Source of the DNA: Bacteroidetes bacterium GWA2_32_17 | Lineage (GTDB): Bacteria > Bacteroidota > Bacteroidia > Bacteroidales > GWA2-32-17 | Assembly (NCBI GenBank): GCA_001769035.1 | Contig: MENF01000087.1 | Location: forward strand, 1 to 43,967 | Reading direction: 5' to 3' | DNA: 43,967 nucleotides | Shown here: positions 7,055 through 14,819 of the stretch, in pieces | Numbering within the stretch: the stretch's first letter is position 1 | How the letters are laid out: each line of letters opens with the position of its first letter | Made by a program: the position numbers and the translations under genes | Notes under the pieces: generated by a model | What the model saw: only the letters and a program-made list of their open reading frames with translations | Told to the model about the DNA's origin: nothing | Databases searched by the model: none

Positions 7055-7762
7055 ATGAAATTATTCAACGAAAATCTAATACTTGCAGATGTAGTAAGCG
7101 AAAATCATTTGCTATTTCCTGTAATTAACAGATTAGGAGTAAATCTTGGATTTAAAAATTCAACAATAAAAACAATTTGTGCCGAAAATAAAATTGACAT
7201 TGAGTTTTTTATTGAAATTATAAATGTATTTAACAATGAAAATTATTTTCCACAAAAGAAATTGCAGCAATTTAGTGTTTTAACAATTATAAATTATTTA
7301 AATAAAACACATGAATTTTACCGCAATTACTACATTGCTGAAATAGACAAACTTATAAAACAACTTTTAAATAATGATAATATTGAAAGTAAGGTCATTA
7401 GAAAGTTTTATCAAAATTATCAGAATGAGTTAATTGAACATTTAAAATTCGAAGAGAATATAGTTTTTCCATATATTATTGAACTATCTAATTTAGATGT
7501 TAAAAAATTACCTGCAAAAATGAAAATAAATTATTCAATTAACGATTTCGAGAAAGAACATTCAAATATTGACAATAAAATTTCGGATTTAAGAAATTTT
7601 ATTATAAGATATTTATCTGTATCATACGATAATAACACATGTAATTCGCTTTTATCGGCTCTTTTTTTATTCGAAAAAGATTTACAAAATCATACAAGAA
7701 TTGAGGAAAAAATATTGTTTCCAAAAGCAAAATTTCTCGAAAAATCGTTTACAACTAAATGA
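7055..7762 (+). CDS. Hemerythrin-domain protein (RIC/ScdA/YtfE-like)
   Basis: 235 aa, cytoplasmic. The N-terminal ~65 residues resemble the ScdA-type domain (ADVVSENHLLFPVINRLGVNLGF). The rest is a hemerythrin four-helix bundle with a plausible di-iron ligand set: H86 (KTHEFY), H129 and E133 (EHLKFEEN), H169 (EKEHSN), H213 and E217 (QNHTRIEE). Known relatives (YtfE, ScdA, DnrN) help repair iron-sulfur centres damaged by nitric oxide or oxidants. The conserved Cys seen in many ScdA N-terminal domains is not at the expected place. The gene's stop overlaps the start of the regulator gene by 4 bases (ATGA), so the two are translationally coupled. Confidence 0.88.
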   Translation: MKLFNENLILADVVSENHLLFPVINRLGVNLGFKNSTIKTICAENKIDIEFFIEIINVFNNENYFPQKKLQQFSVLTIINYLNKTHEFYRNYYIAEIDKLIKQLLNNDNIESKVIRKFYQNYQNELIEHLKFEENIVFPYIIELSNLDVKKLPAKMKINYSINDFEKEHSNIDNKISDLRNFIIRYLSVSYDNNTCNSLLSALFLFEKDLQNHTRIEEKILFPKAKFLEKSFTTK

Positions 7763-8346
7763 TAAACAATACAAAAATATTAGTTATCAATAAATCAGAT
7801 ATAATTTTATTAGGACTTAACGATTTGTTAAAAAATTCATTAAGCAACGAAATTATTTATATAAATTCAGCCGACGAGTTAGAAAACTATCCCCATTTAA
7901 TGGGATATATTATTGTGTTAATTTCTGAAAATGATTTTTATCAAAATAAAGCATTGATTAATAAGCAATTAAAAAATGCAACTAAAATCGCATACTTGTT
8001 TATTGAACTTAATTCAGATAAAATTTCAGCAAACACAATAAATATTTATGAAAACGCAGATTCAATAACAAATAAAATAAATGAGTTGTTAAGTTCATTT
8101 AAAAGAAATATTTCGAATAAAAATGAACTTTCAAAACGCGAAATAGAAGTTCTAAAATTATTAACTAAAGGATTGTCAAACAAAGAAATAGCACAAATAT
8201 TGTTTATAAGTACATATACTGTAATTTCTCATCGAAAAAATATTTCTGAAAAAACAAAAATAAAATCTACTTCCGGTTTAACAATATACGCAATAATTAA
8301 TAAAATTGTAAATATTGAAGAAATTAGCACTTCCGAATTAATATAA
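7759..8346 (+). CDS. LuxR/NarL-type transcriptional regulator with degenerate receiver domain
   Basis: 195 aa. Residues ~1-115 have the length and hydrophobic pattern of a response-regulator receiver, but the acidic pocket is replaced (KILVINKSD where VxxDD is usual) and the phospho-acceptor Asp is missing (IIVLISEND in place of VLLD). Residues ~124-190 are a clear LuxR helix-turn-helix: LSKREIEVLKLLTKGLSNKEI, then AQILFISTYTVISHRKNI. It is therefore probably a phosphorylation-independent DNA-binding regulator. No histidine kinase gene is adjacent. Four-base overlap with the hemerythrin gene suggests the two proteins work together, for example with the hemerythrin sensing a ligand and this protein acting on transcription; that is inference. 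Confidence 0.85.
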   Translation: MINNTKILVINKSDIILLGLNDLLKNSLSNEIIYINSADELENYPHLMGYIIVLISENDFYQNKALINKQLKNATKIAYLFIELNSDKISANTINIYENADSITNKINELLSSFKRNISNKNELSKREIEVLKLLTKGLSNKEIAQILFISTYTVISHRKNISEKTKIKSTSGLTIYAIINKIVNIEEISTSELI

Positions 8347-8386
8347 ATCACTATTAATTGGGATTGCAAAACACAAATTGCACAAC

Positions 8387-8394
8387 TAATTTTG
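8387..8394 (+). promoter_or_regulatory. Candidate -7 element before 8417 gene
   Basis: taattttg matches TAnnTTTG and lies 22 bases before the ATG at 8417, suggesting the outer-membrane and cytochrome genes can also be transcribed on their own. No clear -33 TTTG. Confidence 0.3.
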
Positions 8395-8416
8395 TATAAA
8401 TTAAAAATTTATATTT

Positions 8417-9217
8417 ATGAAAAAATTAGTTGTTTTATTTACAATTGCAAGCTTTTATTTTAATGTAAAAGCACAGGACAGGGTGTTTTCATACACATAT
8501 CAAACAAATGTTTTAAACAAAGGTCAAAAAGAAATTGAAGTCTGGACTACTTTAAAAGACGGACGTACAGATTATTACAGAAGTTTAAAACATCGTTTGG
8601 AATTTGAAGTTGGATTAGGCAGAAAACTACAAACTGCCTTTTATCTTAATTATCAATATAGTACTGGAATAAAAAATGAAGATTCAACTCAAATACTTTC
8701 AGAAAAAACTGACTTTAGCTTTTCAAATGAATGGAAATACAAAATTAGCGACCCTGTTGCAAATGTTTTTGGTTCCGGAATTTACTTTGAATATAGTATT
8801 TCATCAACCGAAATTGGAATAGAAGGTAAAGTTTTATTCGATAAACAAATCGGAAAATTTATTACTGCATTAAATATTGTTGGCGAATATACCATTTCAA
8901 AAGATTTTGTAACAAAAGATTCGCAAATAGAAGTTAAAAACTCTATCGAAACTGTCAATGAAATAGTTTATGGTTTATCGTACAAACTTAAAGACCATTT
9001 GTTTGTCGGATTTGAAGCATTTAATCAAAATATATTCGGTAAATCAAAAATTGATGCTTCTATTTTATCAGTTGGTCCTTCGTTTTCATATTCTACAAAT
9101 GGTTTTTGGATTAATTTTTCATTTTTACCTCAGGTTACAAACTTTGTAAACAATAAATTAGATTTGAACGGACATGAAAAATTTCAAGCAAGATTATTGT
9201 TTTCTTATGAATTATAA
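8417..9217 (+). CDS. Putative outer-membrane beta-barrel protein
   Basis: 266 aa. Residues 1-19 are a signal peptide (MKKLVVLFTIASFYFNVKA before Q20). The mature part is made of alternating amphipathic strands rich in Tyr, Phe and Ser, with the barrel-like stretches LEFEVGLGRKLQTAFYLNYQY and FWINFSFLPQVTNFV, and ends in an aromatic-containing strand (ARLLFSYEL). This suggests a small outer-membrane barrel; no specific family is recognised. It lies 70 bases after the regulator gene and overlaps the cytochrome gene, and so belongs to the same functional unit, perhaps as the outer-membrane partner of the haem lipoprotein. Confidence 0.6.
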   Translation: MKKLVVLFTIASFYFNVKAQDRVFSYTYQTNVLNKGQKEIEVWTTLKDGRTDYYRSLKHRLEFEVGLGRKLQTAFYLNYQYSTGIKNEDSTQILSEKTDFSFSNEWKYKISDPVANVFGSGIYFEYSISSTEIGIEGKVLFDKQIGKFITALNIVGEYTISKDFVTKDSQIEVKNSIETVNEIVYGLSYKLKDHLFVGFEAFNQNIFGKSKIDASILSVGPSFSYSTNGFWINFSFLPQVTNFVNNKLDLNGHEKFQARLLFSYEL

Positions 9218-9509
9218 GAAAATGTTTTTGATTATTTTAACAGAAATAACCTTTTTTTCGTGCGCCCCGGCTTTGTATTTGCCTTCAAAAAATGATAGCG
9301 AGCAATCTGGCATTTCGCAGGATAGTTTAAAAATTGGAAGAACCTTATATATAAATAATTGCAGCAGTTGCCATAATTTACATTTACCACAACAATATAC
9401 AAAACAAAATTGGGACACAATACTCATTATAATGAAAATAAAAGCAAAAATTGATGAAAGAAAATTAAATTTAATAAAAAATTATTTGTTAGTAAAAAGT
9501 AAAAAATAG
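9207..9509 (+). CDS. Monohaem c-type cytochrome lipoprotein
   Basis: About 100 aa from the ATG at 9207 (a second ATG at 9222 also fits); a longer frame opens at 9174, but that ATG lies far inside the upstream gene. The N-terminus is a lipoprotein signal (MFLIILTEITFFSC, lipobox FFSC). One haem-binding motif is present, C-SS-CH in NNCSSCHNLHLPQQYTKQNW, preceded by the GRTLYINNC stretch common to class I cytochromes c. A possible axial Met is in DTILIIMKIK. The protein would be anchored in the envelope and pass electrons. It overlaps the barrel gene by 11 bases. Its place behind a hemerythrin and a regulator supports a role in respiration or redox stress, by inference. Confidence 0.8.
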   Translation: MNYKKMFLIILTEITFFSCAPALYLPSKNDSEQSGISQDSLKIGRTLYINNCSSCHNLHLPQQYTKQNWDTILIIMKIKAKIDERKLNLIKNYLLVKSKK

Positions 9510-9522
9510 CTGCTGTTAATAA

Positions 9523-9556
9523 TTTGTATTTAAAATTCAAAAATATTATATCTTTG
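9523..9556 (+). promoter_or_regulatory. Bacteroidetes-type promoter before the 9574 lipoprotein
   Basis: TTTG at 9523-9526 and tatctttg (TAnnTTTG) at 9549-9556 are separated by 22 bases, within the usual range for the -33/-7 elements of Bacteroidetes. The ATG at 9574 follows 17 bases later. Confidence 0.6.
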
Positions 9557-9573
9557 ACTTTTAAATTAATTTT

Positions 9574-10014
9574 ATGAAGTCAAATATTAAATTGTTGCTG
9601 ATTATTATTTTATCAATAACAATAGCTTCCTGTAAAAAAACAAAAGACGAAGTACCTGCCCAGCAACAAATAGTAACTTATGACACATCCGGATTAACCG
9701 GCAGACTTACAGTTTATACTAAGTATATTGATGCTTCCTATAATGTAAATAATGCAACAAACACAAATGTTTATTTATATGCTAGTTGGGATGATATTAA
9801 TACTGATTTATTAGGAACAACTTATGATTTAGCAATATACCGGTTAAACACTGGTACAGGTAATTCGGCATATTTTGGTTACATTAATTATGGCAATTAT
9901 TATGTATTAGCATTTAATAACAATATAAATGGTACAGCATATATTAAAACTTCAATAGTTCAAGTACGACCTCAACAAAATGAACAATTAACCATTACAA
10001 TGGTTCAAAAATAA
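9574..10014 (+). CDS. Small lipoprotein of unknown function
   Basis: 146 aa. Lipoprotein signal ending in SITIASC (Cys20) followed by KKTKDE. The mature part is Tyr/Asn/Thr-rich with beta character (LTGRLTVYTKYIDASYNVNNA, VYLYASWDDINTDLLG), resembling small Bacteroidota surface or periplasmic lipoproteins with an immunoglobulin- or prealbumin-like fold, but no named family is recognised. A good promoter lies directly upstream. It precedes yicC by 10 bases and could be co-transcribed with it. Confidence 0.75.
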   Translation: MKSNIKLLLIIILSITIASCKKTKDEVPAQQQIVTYDTSGLTGRLTVYTKYIDASYNVNNATNTNVYLYASWDDINTDLLGTTYDLAIYRLNTGTGNSAYFGYINYGNYYVLAFNNNINGTAYIKTSIVQVRPQQNEQLTITMVQK

Positions 10015-10024
10015 AATATTTATC

Positions 10025-10897
10025 ATGCTTAAATCAATGACAGGATACGGTAAAACCGTAACTGAGTTTAATGGAAAAAAAATTACTGTCGAAATTAAAT
10101 CATTAAATAGCAAACAAGCCGATGTTTATATAAAAACACCTTTAATTTATCGCGAAAAAGAAACTGAAATCAGAAATGAAACTATTAAAAAACTTGAACG
10201 AGGAAAAATCGAATTTTCAATTTATATTGAAAATAATGGAAACAATAAAAATATAACAATTAACAAAGAATTATTTGCAGAGTATTACGAACAACTCAAA
10301 AAAATAAAAGATGAGCTATTCCCAAATCAGAATCCCGATTGGACAAGCATTATAACTCAATTGCCCGAAACTTTATCGCAAAAAAATGAAGAATTAGATG
10401 AGCAAGAATGGAAAACCATTCACAACGCTATTATTAATACTATTGATTTATTGGATAATTACAGAACCATTGAGGGTAACACTTTAGAAAATGAAATTAT
10501 AAGCCACGTTACGAAAATAGAAGAACTTCATCTGCAAGTTACAAATTATGAAAAAGAACGAATAGAAACAATAAAAAACAGAATAAGTCAAAATTTAAAC
10601 GATGTTATAGGTAACGAAGGTTTCGATAAAAATCGTTTTGAGCAGGAACTAATATATTATCTCGAAAAAATTGATATAACCGAAGAAAGAGTGAGGTTAA
10701 CAAATAATTGCAAATATTTTAAAGAAACCTGCAGCGAAAATAATCCTGGACGAAAATTGGGTTTTATTGCACAGGAAATTGGCCGCGAAATAAATACTTT
10801 GGGTTCAAAAGCAAACCACTCCGAAATACAAAAAATTGTAGTTCAAATGAAAGACGAACTCGAAAAAGTTAAAGAACAGCTATTAAATATTTTGTAA
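10025..10897 (+). CDS. yicC: YicC-family endoribonuclease
   Basis: 290 aa, the usual length. The N-terminus MLKSMTGYGKTVTEFNGKKI and ITVEIKSLNSKQADVYIKTP are the YicC_N signature. The C-terminal ~90 residues (GRKLGFIAQEIGREINTLGSK followed by ANHSEIQKIVVQMKDELEKVKEQLLNI) are the DUF1732 part with its conserved EXXRE-like pattern. E. coli YicC is an endoribonuclease that affects small-RNA decay. Placement directly before gmk is conserved in many bacteria and supports the call. Confidence 0.95.
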   Translation: MLKSMTGYGKTVTEFNGKKITVEIKSLNSKQADVYIKTPLIYREKETEIRNETIKKLERGKIEFSIYIENNGNNKNITINKELFAEYYEQLKKIKDELFPNQNPDWTSIITQLPETLSQKNEELDEQEWKTIHNAIINTIDLLDNYRTIEGNTLENEIISHVTKIEELHLQVTNYEKERIETIKNRISQNLNDVIGNEGFDKNRFEQELIYYLEKIDITEERVRLTNNCKYFKETCSENNPGRKLGFIAQEIGREINTLGSKANHSEIQKIVVQMKDELEKVKEQLLNIL

Positions 10898-10907
10898 TGA
10901 AAAAATA

Positions 10908-11020
10908 AATATCAGTATTAATCAGCGTAAAAAAAATAACGAATATTGAATAACGAACACCGAATATCGAACTATAAACAAATCGGTGCAAATCAGTATA
11001 AATCAGCGTCAAAAAAAATA
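10908..11020. repeat. Short direct repeats in the yicC-gmk spacer
   Basis: atcagtattaatcagcgtaa (10912-10931) recurs as atcagtataaatcagcgtca (10991-11010), and taacgaacaccgaatatcga lies between. This is the low-complexity, near-repeat sequence often seen between Bacteroidota genes. No coding capacity. Confidence 0.5.
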
Positions 11021-11026
11021 TAAACA

Positions 11027-11593
11027 GTGAAAGAAAAAGTCGTAATAATATCTGCACCATCTGGAGCCGGAAAAACTACAGTAGTTAAACATCTATTAAA
11101 AGTCTTTCCAGAGTTTGAATTTAGTGTTTCGGCTTGTAATAGAGAAAAAAGAAAAAATGAAATTAATGGGGTTGACTATTACTTTATAACAACTGATGAG
11201 TTTAGAAACAAAACAATAAACAATGAATTTGTTGAGTGGGAAGAAGTTTACGAAAATTGCTTTTATGGAACTTTACGTTCTGAAATTGAAAGAATATGGG
11301 AAAAAGGGAATATTGTTATTTTTGACGTTGATGTAAAAGGTGGCATCAATTTAAAACGCATTTTTGGCAACAAAGCGTTATCAATATTTATTAGTCCACC
11401 CAACCTTAAAACGCTTGAACAAAGATTAAGACAACGTTTAACCGAAGACGAAAAATCTATTGAAAAAAGAGTTGCAAAAGCATCACTCGAAATGCAATTT
11501 GCTAATAATTTCGACAAAGTTTTAATAAATAACAACTTAAACGAAACTTTATTAACAGCCGAAACATTAATAAAAGAATGGCTTAAAAAATAA
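11027..11593 (+). CDS. gmk: Guanylate kinase (GTG start)
   Basis: 188 aa. It phosphorylates GMP to GDP using ATP. Walker A is SAPSGAGKTTV near the N-terminus. The GMP-binding lid stretch FSVSACNREKRKNEINGVDYYF matches the family's SxTTRxxRxxExxGxDYxF, although the usual Thr-Thr or Thr-Ser before Arg is Cys-Asn here. VEWEEVYENCFYGTL and FDVDVKGG follow the expected order. The start is GTG at 11027; there is no in-frame ATG before the P-loop. It follows yicC after a 129-base repeat-containing spacer. Confidence 0.95.
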   Translation: MKEKVVIISAPSGAGKTTVVKHLLKVFPEFEFSVSACNREKRKNEINGVDYYFITTDEFRNKTINNEFVEWEEVYENCFYGTLRSEIERIWEKGNIVIFDVDVKGGINLKRIFGNKALSIFISPPNLKTLEQRLRQRLTEDEKSIEKRVAKASLEMQFANNFDKVLINNNLNETLLTAETLIKEWLKK

Positions 11594-11651
11594 CATTATT
11601 TATTTTTTAGCATTTAATAACAAATCCATTTATTTCGAAATTGAAAACATT

Positions 11652-12497
11652 ATGCAAGTTTTTAAAACAATAACCGATATTAGCTCATACGTTAATATCT
11701 GCAAAAACGAAAATAAAACAATTGGCTTTGTACCAACAATGGGTGCTTTACACAATGGACATTTATCATTAATTAAAGAAAGTAAAAAACAAAATGATAT
11801 TACGGTTGTAAGCATTTTTGTAAATCCCATACAATTTAACAACGAGCAGGATTTTATTAAATATCCTAAAGACTTCGAAAAGGATTTGAATTTATTACAA
11901 AATGTTAATTGCGATGTTGTTTTTTTGCCCACCGAAAAAGAAATTTATCCCGAACCTGACAATAGAGTTTTTGATTTAGGATATTTAGAAAATATAATGG
12001 AGGGTAAATTTCGTCCGGGTCATTTTCAGGGTGTAGCAAAAGTAGTTGATAGGTTGTTTAATATTGTAAAACCAAATAACACATATTTTGGTCAAAAAGA
12101 TTTTCAACAATTAGCAGTAATAAAAAAATTAATTCAAATTATAAATTCAAAAGTAAATATTATTTCATGTCCAATAATTAGAGAAGAAAACGGGTTGGCA
12201 ATGAGCTCAAGAAACACAAGACTTACTCAAAATCAATTTAAAAAAGCTTCAATTATTTTTTCTACGATTAGTAAACTAAAAGAATTTATTACAAAAAACA
12301 AGTTTAATGAATTTGCAAATTGGGCTATAAGCATAATTGATAGTGAAAATGAATTTAAAACCGAATATATCGAAATAGTTGACACAAAAACTTTGAAAAA
12401 AGTAAAAGCGATAAAAAATCACAAATCAATAATTTGCTGCATTACAGTTTATTGCGGTGAGGTTAGATTGATAGATAATATTCAATTAAATTTGTAA
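11652..12497 (+). CDS. panC: Pantothenate synthetase
   Basis: 281 aa, standard length. It joins pantoate and beta-alanine with ATP to make pantothenate, the vitamin B5 precursor of CoA. The nucleotide-binding signature VPTMGALHNGHLSLI holds the HxGH motif, and the KMSKS-like segment is seen as AMSSRNTRL. GQKDFQQL and MEGKFRPGHFQGVA are also characteristic. The ATG at 11652 gives MQVFKTITDI. It lies 44 bases before panD, and the two supply the same pathway. Confidence 0.97.
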   Translation: MQVFKTITDISSYVNICKNENKTIGFVPTMGALHNGHLSLIKESKKQNDITVVSIFVNPIQFNNEQDFIKYPKDFEKDLNLLQNVNCDVVFLPTEKEIYPEPDNRVFDLGYLENIMEGKFRPGHFQGVAKVVDRLFNIVKPNNTYFGQKDFQQLAVIKKLIQIINSKVNIISCPIIREENGLAMSSRNTRLTQNQFKKASIIFSTISKLKEFITKNKFNEFANWAISIIDSENEFKTEYIEIVDTKTLKKVKAIKNHKSIICCITVYCGEVRLIDNIQLNL

Positions 12498-12541
12498 TTT
12501 TGTAAAATTTTTTTAAAAATAATACTTAATAATAAAATGCG

Positions 12542-12892
12542 ATGGAAATTGAAGTATTAAAATCTAAAATACATAGAGTTACTGTTACTCAAGCAAACTT
12601 GCAATATGTTGGTAGTGTTACCATTGATGAAGCTTTAATGGAAGCATCAAACATAATAGAAAACGAAAAAGTTCATGTACTCAATTTGAATAACGGAGAA
12701 AGAGTTGAAACTTATGTAATTAAAGGCGAAAAAAATTCCGGTGTAATTTGCCTTAACGGTCCTGCTGCGCGAAAAGTTTCGGTTGGCGATGTTGTTATAA
12801 TTCTGTCTTATGCACTACTTGATTTTAACGAAGCTAAAACATTTAAACCTTGGTTTATTTTCCCCGACACTTCTACAAATCGTTTATTATAA
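12542..12892 (+). CDS. panD: Aspartate 1-decarboxylase
   Basis: 116 aa proenzyme. It makes beta-alanine from aspartate for pantothenate synthesis. The self-cleavage site is G24-S25 in [10 protein letters not shown], where Ser25 becomes the pyruvoyl cofactor. Other family stretches are [18 protein letters not shown] and [22 protein letters not shown]. It follows panC, and a TAnnTTTG-like taattttg at 12495-12502 might give it some independent transcription. The downstream membrane-protein gene starts almost immediately after its stop. Confidence 0.97.
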   Translation: MEIEVLKSKIHRVTVTQANLQYVGSVTIDEALMEASNIIENEKVHVLNLNNGERVETYVIKGEKNSGVICLNGPAARKVSVGDVVIILSYALLDFNEAKTFKPWFIFPDTSTNRLL

Positions 12893-12893
12893 A

Positions 12894-13889
12894 TTGAAAA
12901 AAACTCTTCAAATAATTTTAAATTTTGTAATATTTCCTGCAATCGGAATATTATTACTTTATTATGCTTTTAAAAATGTTAATATTAATGATTTATGGAA
13001 TAACATTAAACATGCAAATTTCTATTGGGTTGGTTTGTCGCTCATTTTTGCGTTTCTAGGATTTATTAGCAGGGCTTTAAGATGGGTATTGCTAATTGAA
13101 CCATTAGGTTATAAACCCAGCAAAAAAAATACTATTCTTGCAGTATTCATTGCTTATTTTGCAAATATGGCTATGCCTCGCTTAGGCGAAATAACCCGTT
13201 GCGGTTCGCTTAATAAAACTGATAAAATTCCCATGGATAAATTAATTGGAACTGTTATTACCGAAAGGGTTATTGATTTTATTACTTTACTTTTATTTAT
13301 AGCATTTGTTTTAATTGTTAAATTTGAACAGGTAGGCGGTTTTTTTAATAAAGAAATTATTGACCCGCTTTACAACTCTTATTTCTCGTCTTATGTTTTT
13401 TGGATTATTATAATTTCTGCATTAGTTTTTTCTTTTAGCTTTTTGTTTTTAATGAGGCAAAAACTTATGGGAATTACTGTATTTCAAAAACTTAATACTT
13501 TTATTAAAGGTATATTTCATGGGCTTAAATCAGTTTTTAAAATGAGAAAACTCGGTTTATTTTTTGCCCATACAGTATTTATTTGGTCAATGTATGTTCT
13601 TATGACTTACGTGGTTTTTTTTGCGATTGAACCTACAAAAAATTTAACTTTTATTGATTCGTTTTTTATATTAACAATTGGAGGTTTGGGAATGTCAGCT
13701 CCAGTTCAAAACGGATTTGGTACTTATCATTGGATAGTTTCACTTGGACTAATGTTATATGGTATATCACAAGCCGATGGTTTATTATATGCAACAATTT
13801 GCCACGAGTCGCAAACCCTTATGGTACTCATTACTGGTCCAATCGCAATGCTTTTGGTTTTTCTTGCAAAAAAAAAATTAAAAAATTAA
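12894..13889 (+). CDS. YbhN/AglD-type (LPG synthase TM region) integral membrane protein
   Basis: About 331 aa from a TTG at 12894, one base after the panD stop. An in-frame ATG at 12810 would put 84 bases inside panD and add an implausible N-terminus, so the TTG (reading MKKTLQIILNFVIFPAIGIL) is preferred. It has 7-8 hydrophobic segments and the family signature near the end: SAPVQNGFGTYHWIVSLGL and ATICHESQTLMVLITG, plus MAMPRLGEITRCGSL earlier. Relatives are lysylphosphatidylglycerol synthase membrane domains and YbhN-like proteins, thought to move or flip lipids. Only the membrane domain is present; no soluble LPG-synthase domain follows. Confidence 0.85.
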   Translation: MKKTLQIILNFVIFPAIGILLLYYAFKNVNINDLWNNIKHANFYWVGLSLIFAFLGFISRALRWVLLIEPLGYKPSKKNTILAVFIAYFANMAMPRLGEITRCGSLNKTDKIPMDKLIGTVITERVIDFITLLLFIAFVLIVKFEQVGGFFNKEIIDPLYNSYFSSYVFWIIIISALVFSFSFLFLMRQKLMGITVFQKLNTFIKGIFHGLKSVFKMRKLGLFFAHTVFIWSMYVLMTYVVFFAIEPTKNLTFIDSFFILTIGGLGMSAPVQNGFGTYHWIVSLGLMLYGISQADGLLYATICHESQTLMVLITGPIAMLLVFLAKKKLKN

Positions 13890-13892
13890 TTT

Positions 13893-14390
13893 ATGGAAAA
13901 AATCGAAATTATTAGAGCAAAAATTTTTAAAGATTATTCGGCTCCCGAATTTTCGAGAACTTTAGCTTTTCTGAATTTTAAAAACCAAAAAATTGTTTTT
14001 ACCAACGGTTGCTTCGATATTTTACATAGAGGACATATTGAGTATTTGGCAAAAGCATCAGAATTTGGCGATTTTTTTATAATCGGATTAAACACAGATA
14101 CCTCAGTAAACAAACTAAAAGGAAATAACCGTCCAATTCAGGACGAAGACAGCCGTGCATTAATCTTAGCTTCGTTACATTTTGTTAGTGCTGTTGTACT
14201 TTTCTCCGAAGAAACTCCTTTCAACCTTATTAAAACAATTCAACCCGATGTTATAGTTAAAGGAAGCGATTACACTATCGAAAATATTGTTGGCAGCGAT
14301 ATAGTTATTGCAAAAGGCGGAGAAGTAAAAACAATTGATTTTGTAGAAGGATTTTCAACTACCTCTATTTTAAGTAAAATACAAAAATAG
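13893..14390 (+). CDS. rfaE2: D-glycero-beta-D-manno-heptose 1-phosphate adenylyltransferase
   Basis: 165 aa. It transfers AMP from ATP to heptose 1-phosphate, giving ADP-heptose for the LPS inner core. The nucleotidyltransferase signature is FTNGCFDILHRGHIEYL (HxGH), followed by NTDTSVNKLKGNNRPIQDE and GSDYTIENIVGSD. This is the stand-alone C-terminal half of E. coli HldE, the usual form in Bacteroidota. It follows the membrane-protein gene by 3 bases, so it is in the same operon. Confidence 0.93.
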   Translation: MEKIEIIRAKIFKDYSAPEFSRTLAFLNFKNQKIVFTNGCFDILHRGHIEYLAKASEFGDFFIIGLNTDTSVNKLKGNNRPIQDEDSRALILASLHFVSAVVLFSEETPFNLIKTIQPDVIVKGSDYTIENIVGSDIVIAKGGEVKTIDFVEGFSTTSILSKIQK

Positions 14391-14402
14391 AATTTGTAAT
14401 AT

Positions 14403-14433
14403 TTTGAAATTTTAATTATTTATTTTAGCTTTG
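14403..14433 (+). promoter_or_regulatory. Bacteroidetes-type promoter before the 14450 lipoprotein
   Basis: TTTG at 14403-14406 and tagctttg (TAnnTTTG) at 14426-14433 are separated by 19 bases, an excellent match to the -33/-7 consensus, 16 bases before the ATG. Confidence 0.65.
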
Positions 14434-14449
14434 TTTAAAATTTTCAACT

Positions 14450-14815
14450 ATGAAATTTAAAAATATTTTATTTTGTTTGCTAATAATATCCTTATTAATA
14501 GGCGGATGCAAAAAAGCTAAACAACACAAATTAACTGGTTCCTGGAATTTACTTCCTCAAACCGCAGCACAACAATCAACAAAAGTGTTATATACATTCG
14601 CTTCTGATAATGTACTTTATAGAATTACTAACGATACAATTGTTGACACTGCAAATTACGAATTAAAAAAAGATTTTGTAAAATATTATCTCGCAATTAC
14701 CAACCTTGACGAATATAGCAACGCTAATTATTATATTGAAAAATTAAACAGGAAAATTCTTATTCTGCAATGTCAATCGCCATATTTAAGAAAAGAATTT
14801 ACACGCCACAATTAA
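14450..14815 (+). CDS. Small lipocalin-like lipoprotein (first of a tandem pair)
   Basis: 121 aa. Lipoprotein signal MKFKNILFCLLIISLLIGGC with lipobox IGGC. The mature part begins KKAKQHKLTGSWNLLPQ, the G-x-W start of lipocalin-like domains (DUF5004/lipocalin_4-like in Bacteroidota), followed by short strands including YTFASDNVLYRITNDTIVD. It is clearly related to the next gene in signal, length and motif, so the two are a tandem duplication. The function is unknown. Confidence 0.75.
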   Translation: MKFKNILFCLLIISLLIGGCKKAKQHKLTGSWNLLPQTAAQQSTKVLYTFASDNVLYRITNDTIVDTANYELKKDFVKYYLAITNLDEYSNANYYIEKLNRKILILQCQSPYLRKEFTRHN

Positions 14816-14819
14816 CAAT

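Noticed and set aside
9174-9206. Upstream ATG for the cytochrome lipoprotein
   Set aside because: It would place charged residues before the lipoprotein signal. Starting at 9207 or 9222 leaves a normal signal peptide.
12810-12893. ATG at 12810 as start of the YbhN-like membrane protein
   Set aside because: It would lie 83 bases inside panD and add a non-hydrophobic, unlikely N-terminus. The TTG at 12894 gives a normal start.
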